Assembly: GCF_900176355.1 (NCBI RefSeq)
Contig: NZ_FWXI01000021.1
Span: 1-64,000, forward strand
Source: Sporomusa malonica
GTDB lineage: Bacteria > Bacillota > Negativicutes > Sporomusales > Sporomusaceae
Length of the DNA: 64,000 nucleotides
Direction: 5' to 3'
Shown: in pieces, positions 29,812 through 39,054 of the stretch
Numbering within the stretch: the stretch's first letter is position 1
How the letters are laid out: each line of letters begins with the position of its first letter
The notes under the pieces: model-generated
Told to the model about the DNA's origin: nothing
Database searches by the model: none
The model's input: only the letters and a program-made list of their open reading frames with translations
Made by a program: the position numbers and the translations under genes

Positions 29812-30768
29812 TCATCGCTCCGGTTTAAAGAGTATCCTTCCCTCAAAAAGACCTGTATCTCGATATTCTCTTGCCCTAATACTGCCATCTTTGGCCTGGT
29901 ATACAACATCTTTCACTCCATTTGCTTTAATGGATACTGAAACTAGATTATCAAAGTCTGGAGGAAGATGGATTTTTACAGGTGTAAAGCCAAAACGGGA
30001 AAAAATACGCGTATTGATACCTAAGTTTTCCCTGCCATCGGCTACCCACTCAATGCCGCCCTCAAAAATACCCTTATCCCTATTTTCTATCGACCAATAT
30101 CGTCCGTCAGCATCTATATAGGAAACGTTTTTTACTAGCCCATTCTTGCCTTCAGTAAAATCCACACCGACTATTTTACTAAAATTCTCAGGCAAACGAA
30201 TCTCAATAGTTTTCCCTGTAAACCGCGAAAGCGTGCGACCAAAAAAGAATTGCTCCACCTGGTCACCACTACCACTAGCCGTCCAGGCAATTCGCCCTTC
30301 GAAAGGAGAGAAGTCCTTGTATTCTTGCGACCGGATTTCTCCTTTACTCGTTATATAGGTGATGTCTTTTGTGCCATTATTTCTGACAGAGACTGATAGC
30401 ATATTGAAATAGTCATCTGGAAGTTTGATATTGGTTACGCCGCCTGTATACTTAGAAGTATATGTTCTACTTGTCGTCCAGCTTTCTGACTCCTTTGAGC
30501 CTGGAACCAGCCAATGTATCATCCCCTGGAAGAGTTCATAGTCTTTTATCTCAACAGTGTACATCTCACCTTGTACATCTTTGAAGGTAACATTTTTAAT
30601 CGTTGACCCAAAAGCTCCCCCACTTGTAAAATCGACCCAGATCACTTGCTGAGTCGTTGCGGGAAGCGTAATTACGTACTCCTCACCAGATATCCGGGAT
30701 AGGGTTCTAGCACATCCCGCTGTTATGAATAAAACCAATACACAAAAAACTGCGATAAATCGTCTCAT
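29812..30768 (-). CDS. Lipoprotein with four internal repeats
   Basis: 318-residue predicted lipoprotein. The signal peptide ends in the lipobox ITAGC (Cys about 19). The mature part is four repeats of about 65-75 residues, each with a 'I.LP..f..iv.Vdf..nG.kdv.Y.....G......yrd...FeGrI.W' pattern; the blocks begin near residues 30, 105, 185 and 255. No known family was recognised; the repeats look like small beta domains. It is the first gene of a probable operon with the PPDK_N-domain gene, suggesting an envelope sensor or partner. Confidence 0.8.
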   Translation of the reverse strand: MRRFIAVFCVLVLFITAGCARTLSRISGEEYVITLPATTQQVIWVDFTSGGAFGSTIKNVTFKDVQGEMYTVEIKDYELFQGMIHWLVPGSKESESWTTSRTYTSKYTGGVTNIKLPDDYFNMLSVSVRNNGTKDITYITSKGEIRSQEYKDFSPFEGRIAWTASGSGDQVEQFFFGRTLSRFTGKTIEIRLPENFSKIVGVDFTEGKNGLVKNVSYIDADGRYWSIENRDKGIFEGGIEWVADGRENLGINTRIFSRFGFTPVKIHLPPDFDNLVSVSIKANGVKDVVYQAKDGSIRAREYRDTGLFEGRILFKPER

Positions 30769-30799
30769 GTGGTTTCTCCTTATATCCCATTAATCTAGA

Positions 30800-30834
30800 G
30801 GATCAACGTGCAGCGAATAGCTGTTAGTTGATCC
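30800..30834 (-). terminator. Hairpin between msrA and the lipoprotein gene
   Basis: Stem GGATCAAC/GTTGATCC (30800-30807 with 30827-30834) with an inner CAGC/GCTG. The T tail is weak. It lies after the msrA stop codon on the same strand, so a terminator is the simplest reading. Confidence 0.45.
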
Positions 30835-30925
30835 CTTTGCACTCAAAAAATTACGCTTGAGCCCCTTATATATAAACTATCTATGTACATATTTACCAAA
30901 AAGCAAATTGTTGCCCCTTTAATAT

Positions 30926-31426
30926 TTACTTACGTTCATCCGGTTTCACTAAATTAAGGTTAACATGACAATATCCGCCTGGTGTCTTCTCTAAATACTT
31001 CTGATGGTAATCCTCGGCTGGAAAAAAACGTCCAACAGGCTCTACTTCCACTACAATTGGATCATTATAGCGTGATTGCATTTTTTCAATAAAATCGACG
31101 ATAACTGCTTTTTCCTCATCTGTTGTGTAGTACAAACCTGTCCGGTACTGTGTACCCCGATCAGGTCCTTGACGGTTTAGCGTAGTAGGATCAATAATCC
31201 GAAAAAAATGTTCCAATATCTGCATTAAAGGTAACACCTTTTCATCATATGTTACTTTGCATACTTCAGTATATCCTGTCATTCCTGTGCATACCTGCTT
31301 ATATGTGGGCTGATCAGTAACACCTTGTCCATATCCTACCCTTGTTGCTAATACTCCTTTAAGTTGGCAGAAATAAGCCTCAACGCCCCAAAAGCAGCCT
31401 CCTGCCAGCCATATTTGCTTCATCAA
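30926..31426 (-). CDS. msrA: Peptide methionine sulfoxide reductase A
   Basis: Reduces methionine-S-sulfoxide in proteins. The catalytic motif GCFWG is at residues 10-14 (Cys11). YDPTTLNRQGPDRGTQYR-type sequence (seen as IDPTTLNRQGPDRGTQYR) and EDYHQKYLEK are family signatures. 166 residues is short but usual for MsrA without MsrB fusion. The start is ATG 31426 or the adjacent ATG; GGAG lies upstream. It appears monocistronic. Confidence 0.96.
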   Translation of the reverse strand: MMKQIWLAGGCFWGVEAYFCQLKGVLATRVGYGQGVTDQPTYKQVCTGMTGYTEVCKVTYDEKVLPLMQILEHFFRIIDPTTLNRQGPDRGTQYRTGLYYTTDEEKAVIVDFIEKMQSRYNDPIVVEVEPVGRFFPAEDYHQKYLEKTPGGYCHVNLNLVKPDERK

Positions 31427-31663
31427 AGGACTCCTCCTACTTGAAATAATTACTATTTGATTCTATTATACTATCCTTTTTTCTAAAAAACATTGGCTTA
31501 GGAATTTTTCCGGATGAATCTGGACCTATCAATTTATAGAAAAACTGGCTCTTTCAATCTGCCAAGCTACGGTGTTTAATAAAGATGACAGCTAAGCTTT
31601 TTTAGGGTGACCGGCATCAAATTTAAACACAGTTTACTGTGCACAACTCAAGGAGGGATTTAT

Positions 31664-32308
31664 CTGGAGACTAATTACCGTATTGCTTATGACAAGGGTT
31701 GGGACGATCTTAAGCAAAAGACTCCCGAAGACATTGCCAGTACTATGGACGTAACCTATCTAAGCGATAAACAGCAATTCATTGTGCCTTACTTAAACGA
31801 GAACTATATTGCCGACTGCATTAAGCAAACCATCCACAAAGAAGCGGATGGCACTGTTCCCGGAATCGGAGCAGCCATACTTATACTCCACTACCTCACG
31901 TTTTTTCAAACAGAGACAGCCCTGGTCAATAAATGGGTTAGCTTAAAAGAAATCCCCAACGGCGGTATGCTTTTTTATCCGGCCTTCCATAAAGAATCTA
32001 TTGTCGGTCTGATTAAAGCCTTCGGGCACCAACCATCGCTCCTGCTGGAATGTGCAAAGCAGATAGGCGGACAGCCGGCACGCTTCGGTGACGCTTCGGC
32101 GGTCTTTAAGGTGTTCCCGAAAATTCCGCTCTGTGTGGTCATCTGGGAAGGAGACGAAGAAATCGCAGCAAACGCCACCGTCTTATTTGATCCGTCCATT
32201 GAGCACCTCTTACATATTGAAAGCGTCATCGGTCTTGGAGGTTATCTTGCCAACAAGCTGATTAAGCTGGCTGCACCGGAAACCCGGCGTGGTCACGAAA
32301 TTTGGTAA
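31664..32308 (+). CDS. DUF3786 family protein with a CTG start
   Basis: Protein of unknown function (DUF3786), about 214 residues, soluble. It starts ETNYRIAYDKGWDDLKQK and carries GAAILILHYLTF, LPxGGMLFYPAF-like (GGMLFYPAFH) and CVVIWEGDEEIAANATVLFD, which I associate with this family. The only good ribosome site, AAGGAGGG at 31650-31657, is 6 bp before an in-frame CTG (31664). The nearest conventional start is GTG at 31607, with no site. I therefore choose CTG. A terminator follows at 32378. Confidence 0.78.
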   Translation: METNYRIAYDKGWDDLKQKTPEDIASTMDVTYLSDKQQFIVPYLNENYIADCIKQTIHKEADGTVPGIGAAILILHYLTFFQTETALVNKWVSLKEIPNGGMLFYPAFHKESIVGLIKAFGHQPSLLLECAKQIGGQPARFGDASAVFKVFPKIPLCVVIWEGDEEIAANATVLFDPSIEHLLHIESVIGLGGYLANKLIKLAAPETRRGHEIW

Positions 32309-32377
32309 ACCGTAATTCGAATCAGAGCAAATGGCCTGCGCTATCAACATAGGGGTTCACTTTTGGAGTGGAAAATC

Positions 32378-32408
32378 AAAAAACGAGCGTTATTGGCGCT
32401 CGTTTTTT
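32378..32408 (+). terminator. Intrinsic terminator after the DUF3786 gene
   Basis: Twelve-base arms AAAAAACGAGCG/CGCTCGTTTTTT (32378-32389 with 32397-32408), seven-base loop. T runs occur on both strands. Confidence 0.9.
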
Positions 32409-32439
32409 CAGTCTACCAGAATTTATAACGCAATTCTGT

Positions 32440-32512
32440 TGACATAAGAACGACTAAGGCTTCTGCCGGCGTCCTGGGGGACTTGGCACAAGCCAAGTCT
32501 TTTCTTATGTCA
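32440..32512 (-). repeat. Diverged copy of the dispersed structured repeat, with long outer stem
   Basis: The minus strand reads TAAGAAAAGACTTGGCTTG...GAAGCC, the same order as the other copies. Here the outer arms TGACATAAGAA and TTCTTATGTCA also pair, giving a long hairpin with an ACT/AGT and GGCTT/AAGCC interior. It sits in the gap between the DUF3786 gene and the next genes. Confidence 0.5.
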
Positions 32513-32605
32513 TTTGGCAGGGTTTATATTGACATTGCATACGACCGGAGCCAAAGTCACCAAAGTATATGAATCCCGATCATAAGCATACTAAAAAGGA
32601 TAGGC

Positions 32606-32719
32606 ATTTTTCACCCACTGGGGATATCCGAGCTTGAAATATGGTTTCTTTTTCTGACTGCCAGTGCCATATTGGCGCTTGCCTCGCTAATCATTTTTGA
32701 AGTTAGAATCCGCGAATAG
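32606..32719 (+). CDS. Possible small membrane protein (about 37 residues) with ATT start
   Basis: An open frame ends at TAG 32717-32719 and encodes a classic single membrane helix (EIWFLFLTASAILALASLIIF) followed by EVRIRE. No ATG, GTG or TTG is in frame. AAAGGAT lies 4 bp before an ATT at 32606, and a CTG at 32618 is a second option. The clean helix with basic end argues for a real small protein; start and expression are uncertain. It precedes three membrane-protein genes on the same strand. Confidence 0.35.
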   Translation: MFHPLGISELEIWFLFLTASAILALASLIIFEVRIRE

Positions 32720-32769
32720 CAGTTTTGTGATTCCCTGCAAAAATTAGCTCAACGATAGGAGTTGCCTAA

Positions 32770-33546
32770 ATGAGGACAGGTTTCCCGCAGTCCCCGAAGC
32801 AGAGGCGGCCAAAAGCTGCGGCGTCATCAATAGCCACTAACTTCCTGCATTTACGAAACCCGTTTGTAGTCGCTTGGATGTCAGCCTCTTTTCCCGGCTT
32901 TGGCCATATAAGCCTGGGCAATTATGTGATAGGCTTTGTGCTGTTTGGCTGGGAAATGCTGGTCAACACCCAGGCAAACCTTAATATTGCCATAATTTAC
33001 AGCGTTACAGGCCGCTACGAGATGGCAAAGGAGATTGTAAATAATCGATGGCTGCTATTCTATGCTCCAGTTTGGGTCTTTGCCATCTGGTCGAGTTATC
33101 ACTTAACAGTTGATCTGAACAAACTCTCCATTTTAGCTGACCGCAATCAGTCCCCGATTGACGCTGCTTTTATGTCCTTCTTTGAAATCAACGTTCTGGA
33201 TAAACGCAGCCCCTGGGTCGCTGTATTTTGGACTATGTGTTCACCAGGTCTTGGACATCTTTACACACACCGGATACCTACCGGCTTTTTCCTGCTAATT
33301 TGGTGGATAGTCATGGCCTATTTCTCCCATTTGCTCCAGGCGGCCCAGTACACCGCTCTGGGGTTATTCGAACAGGCCACGACCGTCTTAGACCTCGAAT
33401 GGGTTCTCTATTTGCCCTCGATAATGGGATTTGCCATCTACGATGTATACGTAAACACCGTTGAGTATAACCGGCTGTTTGATCGCGAGCAGGCCGATTA
33501 TCTGACCAGAGAGTATCAAGCCTCGGATTTCAATATGCCTAAGTAG
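32770..33546 (+). CDS. Polytopic membrane protein with duplicated PGxGH motif
   Basis: 258 residues, four to five membrane segments. The two halves resemble each other: FPGFGHISLGNYVIGFVLFGW (about 40-60) and SPGLGHLYTHRIPTGFFLLIW (about 158-178). Both fit the TM2-like 'PGxGHxYxG' hairpin pattern, so the protein looks like an internal duplication. GATAGGAG lies upstream of the ATG. It is the first of three closely spaced genes (12-bp gap, then 4-bp overlap). Function unknown. Confidence 0.8.
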   Translation: MRTGFPQSPKQRRPKAAASSIATNFLHLRNPFVVAWMSASFPGFGHISLGNYVIGFVLFGWEMLVNTQANLNIAIIYSVTGRYEMAKEIVNNRWLLFYAPVWVFAIWSSYHLTVDLNKLSILADRNQSPIDAAFMSFFEINVLDKRSPWVAVFWTMCSPGLGHLYTHRIPTGFFLLIWWIVMAYFSHLLQAAQYTALGLFEQATTVLDLEWVLYLPSIMGFAIYDVYVNTVEYNRLFDREQADYLTREYQASDFNMPK

Positions 33547-33558
33547 GGGGACCCATTT

Positions 33559-34020
33559 ATGCACATTGTAGCGTCGTTCGAACATTCCAATTTCCTGGAG
33601 CTTGCCATTAGTGACCTGGAGCAAAAGGGCATCGAGAAAAACAGGATATGCGCCATCCCATTACATAAGATGACCAAGGAACGCGCGCTCTTTGACACCC
33701 TCCATCAGGCTGACGGACAGAGCATGTTCGATTTGCCTGCCATCTTAGCAACTATTGCAATGACGCTCGGTGTTGCGTGGGGCTTTATGTGGAAGTGGGG
33801 GCCAATCATCTGGGGGCTGTTGTCCTTTGTAGGGGGGCTGGCGCTGGGACTGGCTATCAAGTATCTGCTCTACAAAAACAGCTTGAAAGAAAGCTTTCGC
33901 TGTAATACCGAAGTAGTGCTAATCATCTACTGTAAGCCAGACGAGGTGGAAACGGTAGAAACCGTGCTGTTTAACCACCTGGCAATCGGTATTGGCAGAA
34001 AGCCAAGCGAAGTGCAATGA
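33559..34020 (+). CDS. Small membrane protein with N-terminal soluble domain
   Basis: 153 residues. The first about 45 residues (IVASFEHSNFLELAISDLEQKG) look like a small ferredoxin-fold domain. Two membrane helices follow (about 55-72 and 76-95, rich in Trp/Gly), and the C-terminal tail returns to a similar fold (EVVLIIYCKPDEVETVETVL). AGGGGG lies before the ATG. It overlaps the next gene by ATGA. Not recognised beyond this; the context suggests a three-protein membrane unit. Confidence 0.75.
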   Translation: MHIVASFEHSNFLELAISDLEQKGIEKNRICAIPLHKMTKERALFDTLHQADGQSMFDLPAILATIAMTLGVAWGFMWKWGPIIWGLLSFVGGLALGLAIKYLLYKNSLKESFRCNTEVVLIIYCKPDEVETVETVLFNHLAIGIGRKPSEVQ

Positions 34021-34580
34021 TGCAAAACTATCCATCTGTCGAACAACTTGCGGAAATGGTGCGGCTATTAACCCAGGCTCGAATTGAGAACTGGCTGGGG
34101 GAGGGTGTTGGCTCTTGGCGATGGTGGGCTCTTGTTGTGCTTATGTTCGTCCCTTGGTTTATTTGGGCCAAGTTAGTCGACAAGAAGAAACTCCTTGAGT
34201 TGGCTTTGTTTGGCATGTTTATAATGGTAAATTCCATTACTCTGGATGAGCTTGGGTTCGAGCTATCTCTATGGAATTATCCGGTGAATATCTTCCCGAT
34301 CTTTCCTCGGCTCTCTTCTGCAGACTATACAGTGATGCCAGTAGTCTTTATGCTAACATATCAATACTTTCCCACCTGGAAGAGTTTCTTCTGGGCGTTA
34401 GTTGCGCTTGCCTTCGTTTTTTCCTTCGTGGTCGAGCCAATTATTGGGAAGCTGGGATTTTACGTGCCTATTAAATGGCACTATCACTATTCATTCGTCA
34501 TTTACCTTATTGTGGGACTCTTATCCAGATGGCTGGTGAGGTTTTTTGTGGACATAATGCGCAAACACAATGCGAACTAA
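34017..34580 (+). CDS. CBO0543-type membrane protein
   Basis: 187 residues with five or six predicted membrane helices. It resembles the CBO0543 family of spore-forming Firmicutes (W.RWWALV.L..PWFIWAKLVDKKKLLEL, then NSITLDELGFELSLWNYP, and KWHYHYSF). That family's function is not known. Its ATG overlaps the stop of the previous gene by 4 bp, so it is translationally coupled. No terminator is obvious after it. Confidence 0.78.
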   Translation: MMQNYPSVEQLAEMVRLLTQARIENWLGEGVGSWRWWALVVLMFVPWFIWAKLVDKKKLLELALFGMFIMVNSITLDELGFELSLWNYPVNIFPIFPRLSSADYTVMPVVFMLTYQYFPTWKSFFWALVALAFVFSFVVEPIIGKLGFYVPIKWHYHYSFVIYLIVGLLSRWLVRFFVDIMRKHNAN

Positions 34581-34680
34581 CACCTGATAGCAATTACTCG
34601 AAATCATATTTTCTATCAGCAATTCCGAGTCTTTGAGCGGGCCTTTTATCCGTCCCATATGTTATAATTATAACAAGCGG

Positions 34681-34771
34681 TAAAGAAAACACGGCTTGCG
34701 CCGAGCCTCTGGCGACAGCGGAAGCCGATGTTGCCCTTATCCAGACGGAAAGTTATACTTTCTAACAGGAT
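34681..34771 (+). repeat. Dispersed structured repeat, copy 2
   Basis: About 91 bp, nearly identical to copy 1 (17539-17630, minus strand). It has an A-rich start (TAAAGAAAACACGG), hairpin one (GGCTT...AAGCC), then hairpin two (ATCC...AAAGT/ACTTT...GGAT). It lies 35 bp upstream of the MocR regulator gene and just after a TATAAT-like stretch near 34667, so here it could form part of the leader. Confidence 0.85.
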
Positions 34772-34805
34772 TAAACATACTGGCGGATTTTCCAGGAGGT
34801 CCATT

Positions 34806-36200
34806 ATGTATTTACTGGATACTAAATATAAAACCCCACTATACCAGCAGCTTTACCAACAGTTGCGTTCTAAAATTTTGAACGGAGAGCTCAGTGCCCA
34901 GACCAAACTTCCCTCCAGCCGCCGGCTCTCTGCCGAACTTCATATCAGCAGAAACACTGTGGATACTGCCTATCAGCAGCTATTATCCGAAGGCTATATT
35001 GTTGGCAAAACTCGCAGTGGCTATTACGTCGAAACAATTCATAATACAAATTTTCCTGACTATGTGGAAACTCCTGCTGCAGAGCCTTCTGCCAAACCAC
35101 TTACGGAAAAGATAAAATACGATTTTCAATATGGTAAACTTAGCCCGCAGACCTTCCCTTTTTCCCACTGGCAGCGATTAACCAATGAATGTCTGCGCAG
35201 AGATAAAGAACAGCTGGTAAACTATAGCCCCTTCATGGGTGAACCAGGGCTGCGCCGGGAAATAGTAAAATATCTGCGTGACTATCGTGATGTCAAATGT
35301 ACAGCCGATCAGCTCTTGATTACCTCAGGCACAAAGCATTGCCTTATTCTTGCCTGTCAGCTCCTCAAACCCCTAACTTCGGTCATCGCCATGGAAGATC
35401 CCGGTTTCGCAGCCGCACATTTCACTTTCACAAATCAGGGTTTTCAGGTATCGCTTATTCCATTAAACCACCATGGTCTTAATGTAAAAGTGCTGCGGGC
35501 CTCAACAGCCAAAGCAGTCTATGTAACGCCGTCACATCAATTCCCTACTGGCCGCATTATGCCCATAACCAGACGCCTGCGACTTGTGGAATGGGCCTAT
35601 GAACAGGATTCCTTCATTATCGAGGATGATTATAGCTGCCACCTAAGATATGACGTAAAACCGATACCATCCCTGCAGGGGCTAGCCCCCGAAAAAGTAA
35701 TCTATATGGGGAGCTTTTCAAAGATACTTTCGCCCTCTCTGCGTGTGGCTTATATGGTTCTCCCGAAAGATTTGGCACAGCGAATGCAACAAGAGGCAGA
35801 AACCCTTGTCTGTCCAGTGCCGCTGCTTATCCAAAAACCATTGGAGCAGTTCCTGCGTGAAGGCCACTTTGAGAGTCATCTGCGAAAAATGCTCCGTCAT
35901 TTTAAGAAAAAGCATGATACCCTGCTTCATGCACTGCAGGAGACCTTCGGCGACACAGTCTCTATTTCCGGCATAAATGCAGGTCTTCATCTCCTGCTGC
36001 AGCTAAAACAGCCAGCCTTGGGCAGCAACGACCTAGTGTCCCGGGCTGGCAGATCAGGTATACATATCCATGCCAATAATCTGTGGGTGGAATCCGAACC
36101 CGGTCAAGCTGCCAGGGTCCTCCTTGGCTTTGGTGCGATAGCACTGGAGGATATTCCCCCAGCGATCAGCCTGTTGCACAAGGTCTGGCTTGAGTACTAG
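34806..36200 (+). CDS. MocR/GntR-type regulator with aminotransferase domain
   Basis: 464 residues. An N-terminal GntR winged helix (about 10-75: PLYQQLYQQLRSKIL, LPSSRRLSAELHISRNTVDTAYQQL) is joined to a fold-type I aminotransferase domain (about 110-455). The PLP lysine is in YMGSFSKILSPSLRV, and the phosphate/pyridine residues are in FIIEDDY. MocR proteins (PdxR, GabR) usually sense PLP or an amine, acting as regulators not enzymes. ATG 34806 follows AGGAGGT at 5 bp. The target gene is not evident: the next gene is convergent. Confidence 0.92.
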   Translation: MYLLDTKYKTPLYQQLYQQLRSKILNGELSAQTKLPSSRRLSAELHISRNTVDTAYQQLLSEGYIVGKTRSGYYVETIHNTNFPDYVETPAAEPSAKPLTEKIKYDFQYGKLSPQTFPFSHWQRLTNECLRRDKEQLVNYSPFMGEPGLRREIVKYLRDYRDVKCTADQLLITSGTKHCLILACQLLKPLTSVIAMEDPGFAAAHFTFTNQGFQVSLIPLNHHGLNVKVLRASTAKAVYVTPSHQFPTGRIMPITRRLRLVEWAYEQDSFIIEDDYSCHLRYDVKPIPSLQGLAPEKVIYMGSFSKILSPSLRVAYMVLPKDLAQRMQQEAETLVCPVPLLIQKPLEQFLREGHFESHLRKMLRHFKKKHDTLLHALQETFGDTVSISGINAGLHLLLQLKQPALGSNDLVSRAGRSGIHIHANNLWVESEPGQAARVLLGFGAIALEDIPPAISLLHKVWLEY

Positions 36201-36209
36201 CAAAATAGA

Positions 36210-36776
36210 CTATTCGCTATCACTCTTGATTTCCGTTCTAGGTATTGGCACTTCCCTCGCTGGGATCCGGCTCAACGCAATATCTAGTGCATCCTTAGCC
36301 GTATCTGCGTAGTCAAGTTTAACCCACTTTCGTTCATCAAGATAGGCGCCGTCATAGGCCATACCACGAACTCTCGAGGCCCAGCCACCCGAAGCTTCGA
36401 CAACTACGACAGGCTTACGGTTTAAATATGCCGCAGATAACTCGCCTAGCGTACCATTGCCTCCCGCTATCATGATTATTACATCTGAAGAATGCACTAG
36501 TATTAGGCTCCGATAGTCAAAACTCAATCCCGTCGTGATCGGGATATCTATATATTCATTTGCTACCTCTATGGTATCACCTGGGAGTATACCCACGACC
36601 AACCCATTTGCTTGTTTCGCTCCACGGGAAACCGCACCCATTACCCCGCTCGTTCCACCAGTAAGCAGAATGGCGCCGCGTAACGCAATTTCCTTTCCTA
36701 TTTCTTCAGCTAGTAGACATGTTTCTGCCGGTATCTCTCCAGACTGTCCAATTACCCCAATTCGTATCATAAGCAT
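36210..36776 (-). CDS. TIGR00725/LOG-like Rossmann nucleotide-binding protein
   Basis: About 188 residues. IRIGVIGQSGEIP at the N-terminus, LLTGGTSGVMGAVSRGAK, and the family motif GGNGTLGELSAAYLNRKPVVV place it in the TIGR00725 branch of the lysine-decarboxylase-like (LOG) superfamily, whose members bind nucleotides. The substrate is not known. ATG 36776 (or 36770) has AAGGATAGGG upstream; the longer frame to 36869 lacks a site. It is convergent with the MocR gene. Confidence 0.85.
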   Translation of the reverse strand: MLMIRIGVIGQSGEIPAETCLLAEEIGKEIALRGAILLTGGTSGVMGAVSRGAKQANGLVVGILPGDTIEVANEYIDIPITTGLSFDYRSLILVHSSDVIIMIAGGNGTLGELSAAYLNRKPVVVVEASGGWASRVRGMAYDGAYLDERKWVKLDYADTAKDALDIALSRIPAREVPIPRTEIKSDSE

Positions 36777-36878
36777 CCCTATCCTTTCAGCTGTATATTG
36801 CTCCTTTGAAATAGACTTTATTAATGGTAAAGAGCATTCATATAGGTAATACTCCCTAATACTGTCCAATAACTGACC

Positions 36879-36905
36879 AAACCCAGCATTTAGGATGCTG
36901 GGTTT
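36879..36905 (-). terminator. Hairpin between the chemoreceptor and TIGR00725 genes
   Basis: Perfect 11-bp stem AAACCCAGCAT/ATGCTGGGTTT (36879-36889 with 36895-36905) just after the chemoreceptor stop on the minus strand. The T tail is short. Confidence 0.65.
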
Positions 36906-36919
36906 GCTTAATACCTAAA

Positions 36920-38932
36920 TTACACTTTAAATTGCAAAGCCATTTGATTCAAACCAGCAGCTGTATCTGCCAGAGCTTTTGCTGCGCGGTTAATCCCATC
37001 CAGTTCCTGGCTGACGCTGACAATGCTTTGGGATACGTCCTGAGTTCCTGAAGCACTTTGTACAATGGTAGCCGCAACAGATTCGATGGCACGGTTAACT
37101 TCGTTCATTTCACCAGTTACTTGCTGCAATTTCATGCCGATGTCTGTGGTGATATTTAGGAACGAGTCTGCATCAGTCTTGTATTGCTGCCCAACACTCA
37201 CAAAAGCATCATAATCCTTACGGACAGTTTGGTCAATAAATTGCAATAATTCATTGCTATTGCCAACCAATTCGCCGATGGCACCTTGCACTTGCTTTGT
37301 AAGATTTTGAATGCCGCCTACCACTTTCGCTGATTCTTCGGCAAGCTTCCGCACCTCTTCGGCGACTACCGCAAAGCCACGTCCCTGTTCACCAGCGCGC
37401 GCCGCTTCAATTGCAGCATTCAATGCCAGCAGGTTGGTCTGCCCGGCGATAGCCGCTATGGAAGCAGCCATTGTGGATATTTCTTCAACTATTTTGGCAT
37501 CAGCGATGGCCTGAATCACCCGCTTACTGATATCATCATATAGATCCACAGCAGACTGACGGGAAGCCTGGGCATTCTGCTGCAGGTTGATGGCCTGCTG
37601 CTCCACGCCTTTGGCCACTTGACTGCCCTGTGCGGCATTTTGCGTAATCTGCATTACGTTGGCCCCTACATTTTCAGCTGACGCAGTTATTTCTTCCGCG
37701 GAGGCGGAAACAGTCTGAAGTCCGGCTGAAACTTCCTGAGTTGAAACTGCCACACTATTCGCCGCATTGGCCGATTGCCCAGCGCTGGCAGTCAGCTGCT
37801 GCGAGGAGGCCGCCAGCAGTTCAGCATTCTTTTTCATCTGCTGGATAATGTTTTTCAGATTAGTTCCCATTGTATTAAACGCTATTGATAACTGTCCAAC
37901 CTCATCATTTGATGTTATCTGCACTGTTTGGGTTAAATCCCCTTCAGCCATTTTTGTCGCTGCTTCTGCAAGCCGGGTAATAGGCTTCGTCATTCTGCCT
38001 GCGATAAAATACATAAATATACCGGCTAACAGTATTGCCACACCAGCGATAAGTATAGCCTGATTTCGGATAGAAGCTATTACACGTAATGCTTCCGCTT
38101 TACTCTGGGTGGTGCTCACGCCCCATGACGTACCAGGAATTGATGCGTAGCCTGCGTATTTTGATATCCCTTGGAATTGGTACTCCATTGCCCCCATCTT
38201 CCCATCAATCGCCGCTCTTGTCATTTCCTTTAGTTCCGGAGCAACAGCGTCAGTCAGAGGATTCAGTTTCAATGCAACTTGATCGTTGGGATGAATGAAA
38301 ACAAGACCAGAGCGCCCTACAACATAAGCGTAGCCATCTTTACCGAATTTCCGGCCTAATACATAGTTCTTAATACTATCAATATTCATTGCTGCGGCCA
38401 CAAAACCTTTGACTTGACCGTTGCCTCCCAGTACCGGGGATATCCCCACAGCAACCAGCTTACCGGTAGATTTAGAAACCACAGGGTCTCCTGATACAAT
38501 CGTTGCTTTCTTTTGTATGACATCTTTGAAATACTCACGTTCAGCTACCGAGCCGCTCGTCCCGTCACTGGCCTGATAACGTCCGTTCAGGTCTACATAA
38601 AACAAAGTCTCAATAGTAGACTGTGTCTGCTTTATTTCCGCCAAGCGAGTGACAATAACCGTCTGATCTTCGGATTTAATTTTTGCATCCATTGCAATGA
38701 ATTCAACCGTTGTCTTTATCCTTGCTACATCTTTGGCAATTCCTTCGCCGGTAGCTTCCGCATTACTCCGCATCTCTACTTCAATCTGGTTGGACAGTGC
38801 GAGCTCGCTCTCTTTAATGCTTAGATATGCAGAAACACTTATCGCCAAAGCCACCACAAGACAAACTGCAATAACCAGCTTTGTTTTCATACTACTTAAT
38901 CCAATCTTGTCAGTTTTTGCATTTTTCGACAT
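36920..38932 (-). CDS. Methyl-accepting chemotaxis protein with dCache domain
   Basis: 670-residue transmembrane chemoreceptor. Order: TM1 (about 16-36), extracytoplasmic double-Cache domain (about 40-280, with [13 protein letters not shown]), TM2 (about 290-310), HAMP (about 312-365), and signalling domain (about 390-665). The hairpin tip contains [40 protein letters not shown], identical in type to canonical MCPs. AGGAGG lies 9 bp before ATG 38932. The ligand is unknown; dCache domains often bind amino acids or organic acids. No che genes are in the window. Confidence 0.96.
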   Translation of the reverse strand: MSKNAKTDKIGLSSMKTKLVIAVCLVVALAISVSAYLSIKESELALSNQIEVEMRSNAEATGEGIAKDVARIKTTVEFIAMDAKIKSEDQTVIVTRLAEIKQTQSTIETLFYVDLNGRYQASDGTSGSVAEREYFKDVIQKKATIVSGDPVVSKSTGKLVAVGISPVLGGNGQVKGFVAAAMNIDSIKNYVLGRKFGKDGYAYVVGRSGLVFIHPNDQVALKLNPLTDAVAPELKEMTRAAIDGKMGAMEYQFQGISKYAGYASIPGTSWGVSTTQSKAEALRVIASIRNQAILIAGVAILLAGIFMYFIAGRMTKPITRLAEAATKMAEGDLTQTVQITSNDEVGQLSIAFNTMGTNLKNIIQQMKKNAELLAASSQQLTASAGQSANAANSVAVSTQEVSAGLQTVSASAEEITASAENVGANVMQITQNAAQGSQVAKGVEQQAINLQQNAQASRQSAVDLYDDISKRVIQAIADAKIVEEISTMAASIAAIAGQTNLLALNAAIEAARAGEQGRGFAVVAEEVRKLAEESAKVVGGIQNLTKQVQGAIGELVGNSNELLQFIDQTVRKDYDAFVSVGQQYKTDADSFLNITTDIGMKLQQVTGEMNEVNRAIESVAATIVQSASGTQDVSQSIVSVSQELDGINRAAKALADTAAGLNQMALQFKV

Positions 38933-39054
38933 TTTTACCCGCCTCCTACAAAAGTATTAAACTTGCCTGATAGCGTACTCAAAAACAGCAACTTGAATTA
39001 TTTATATATTTCGACAACAATTTGTAGGTTCCTTTGTTATCTGTATAATATTGT

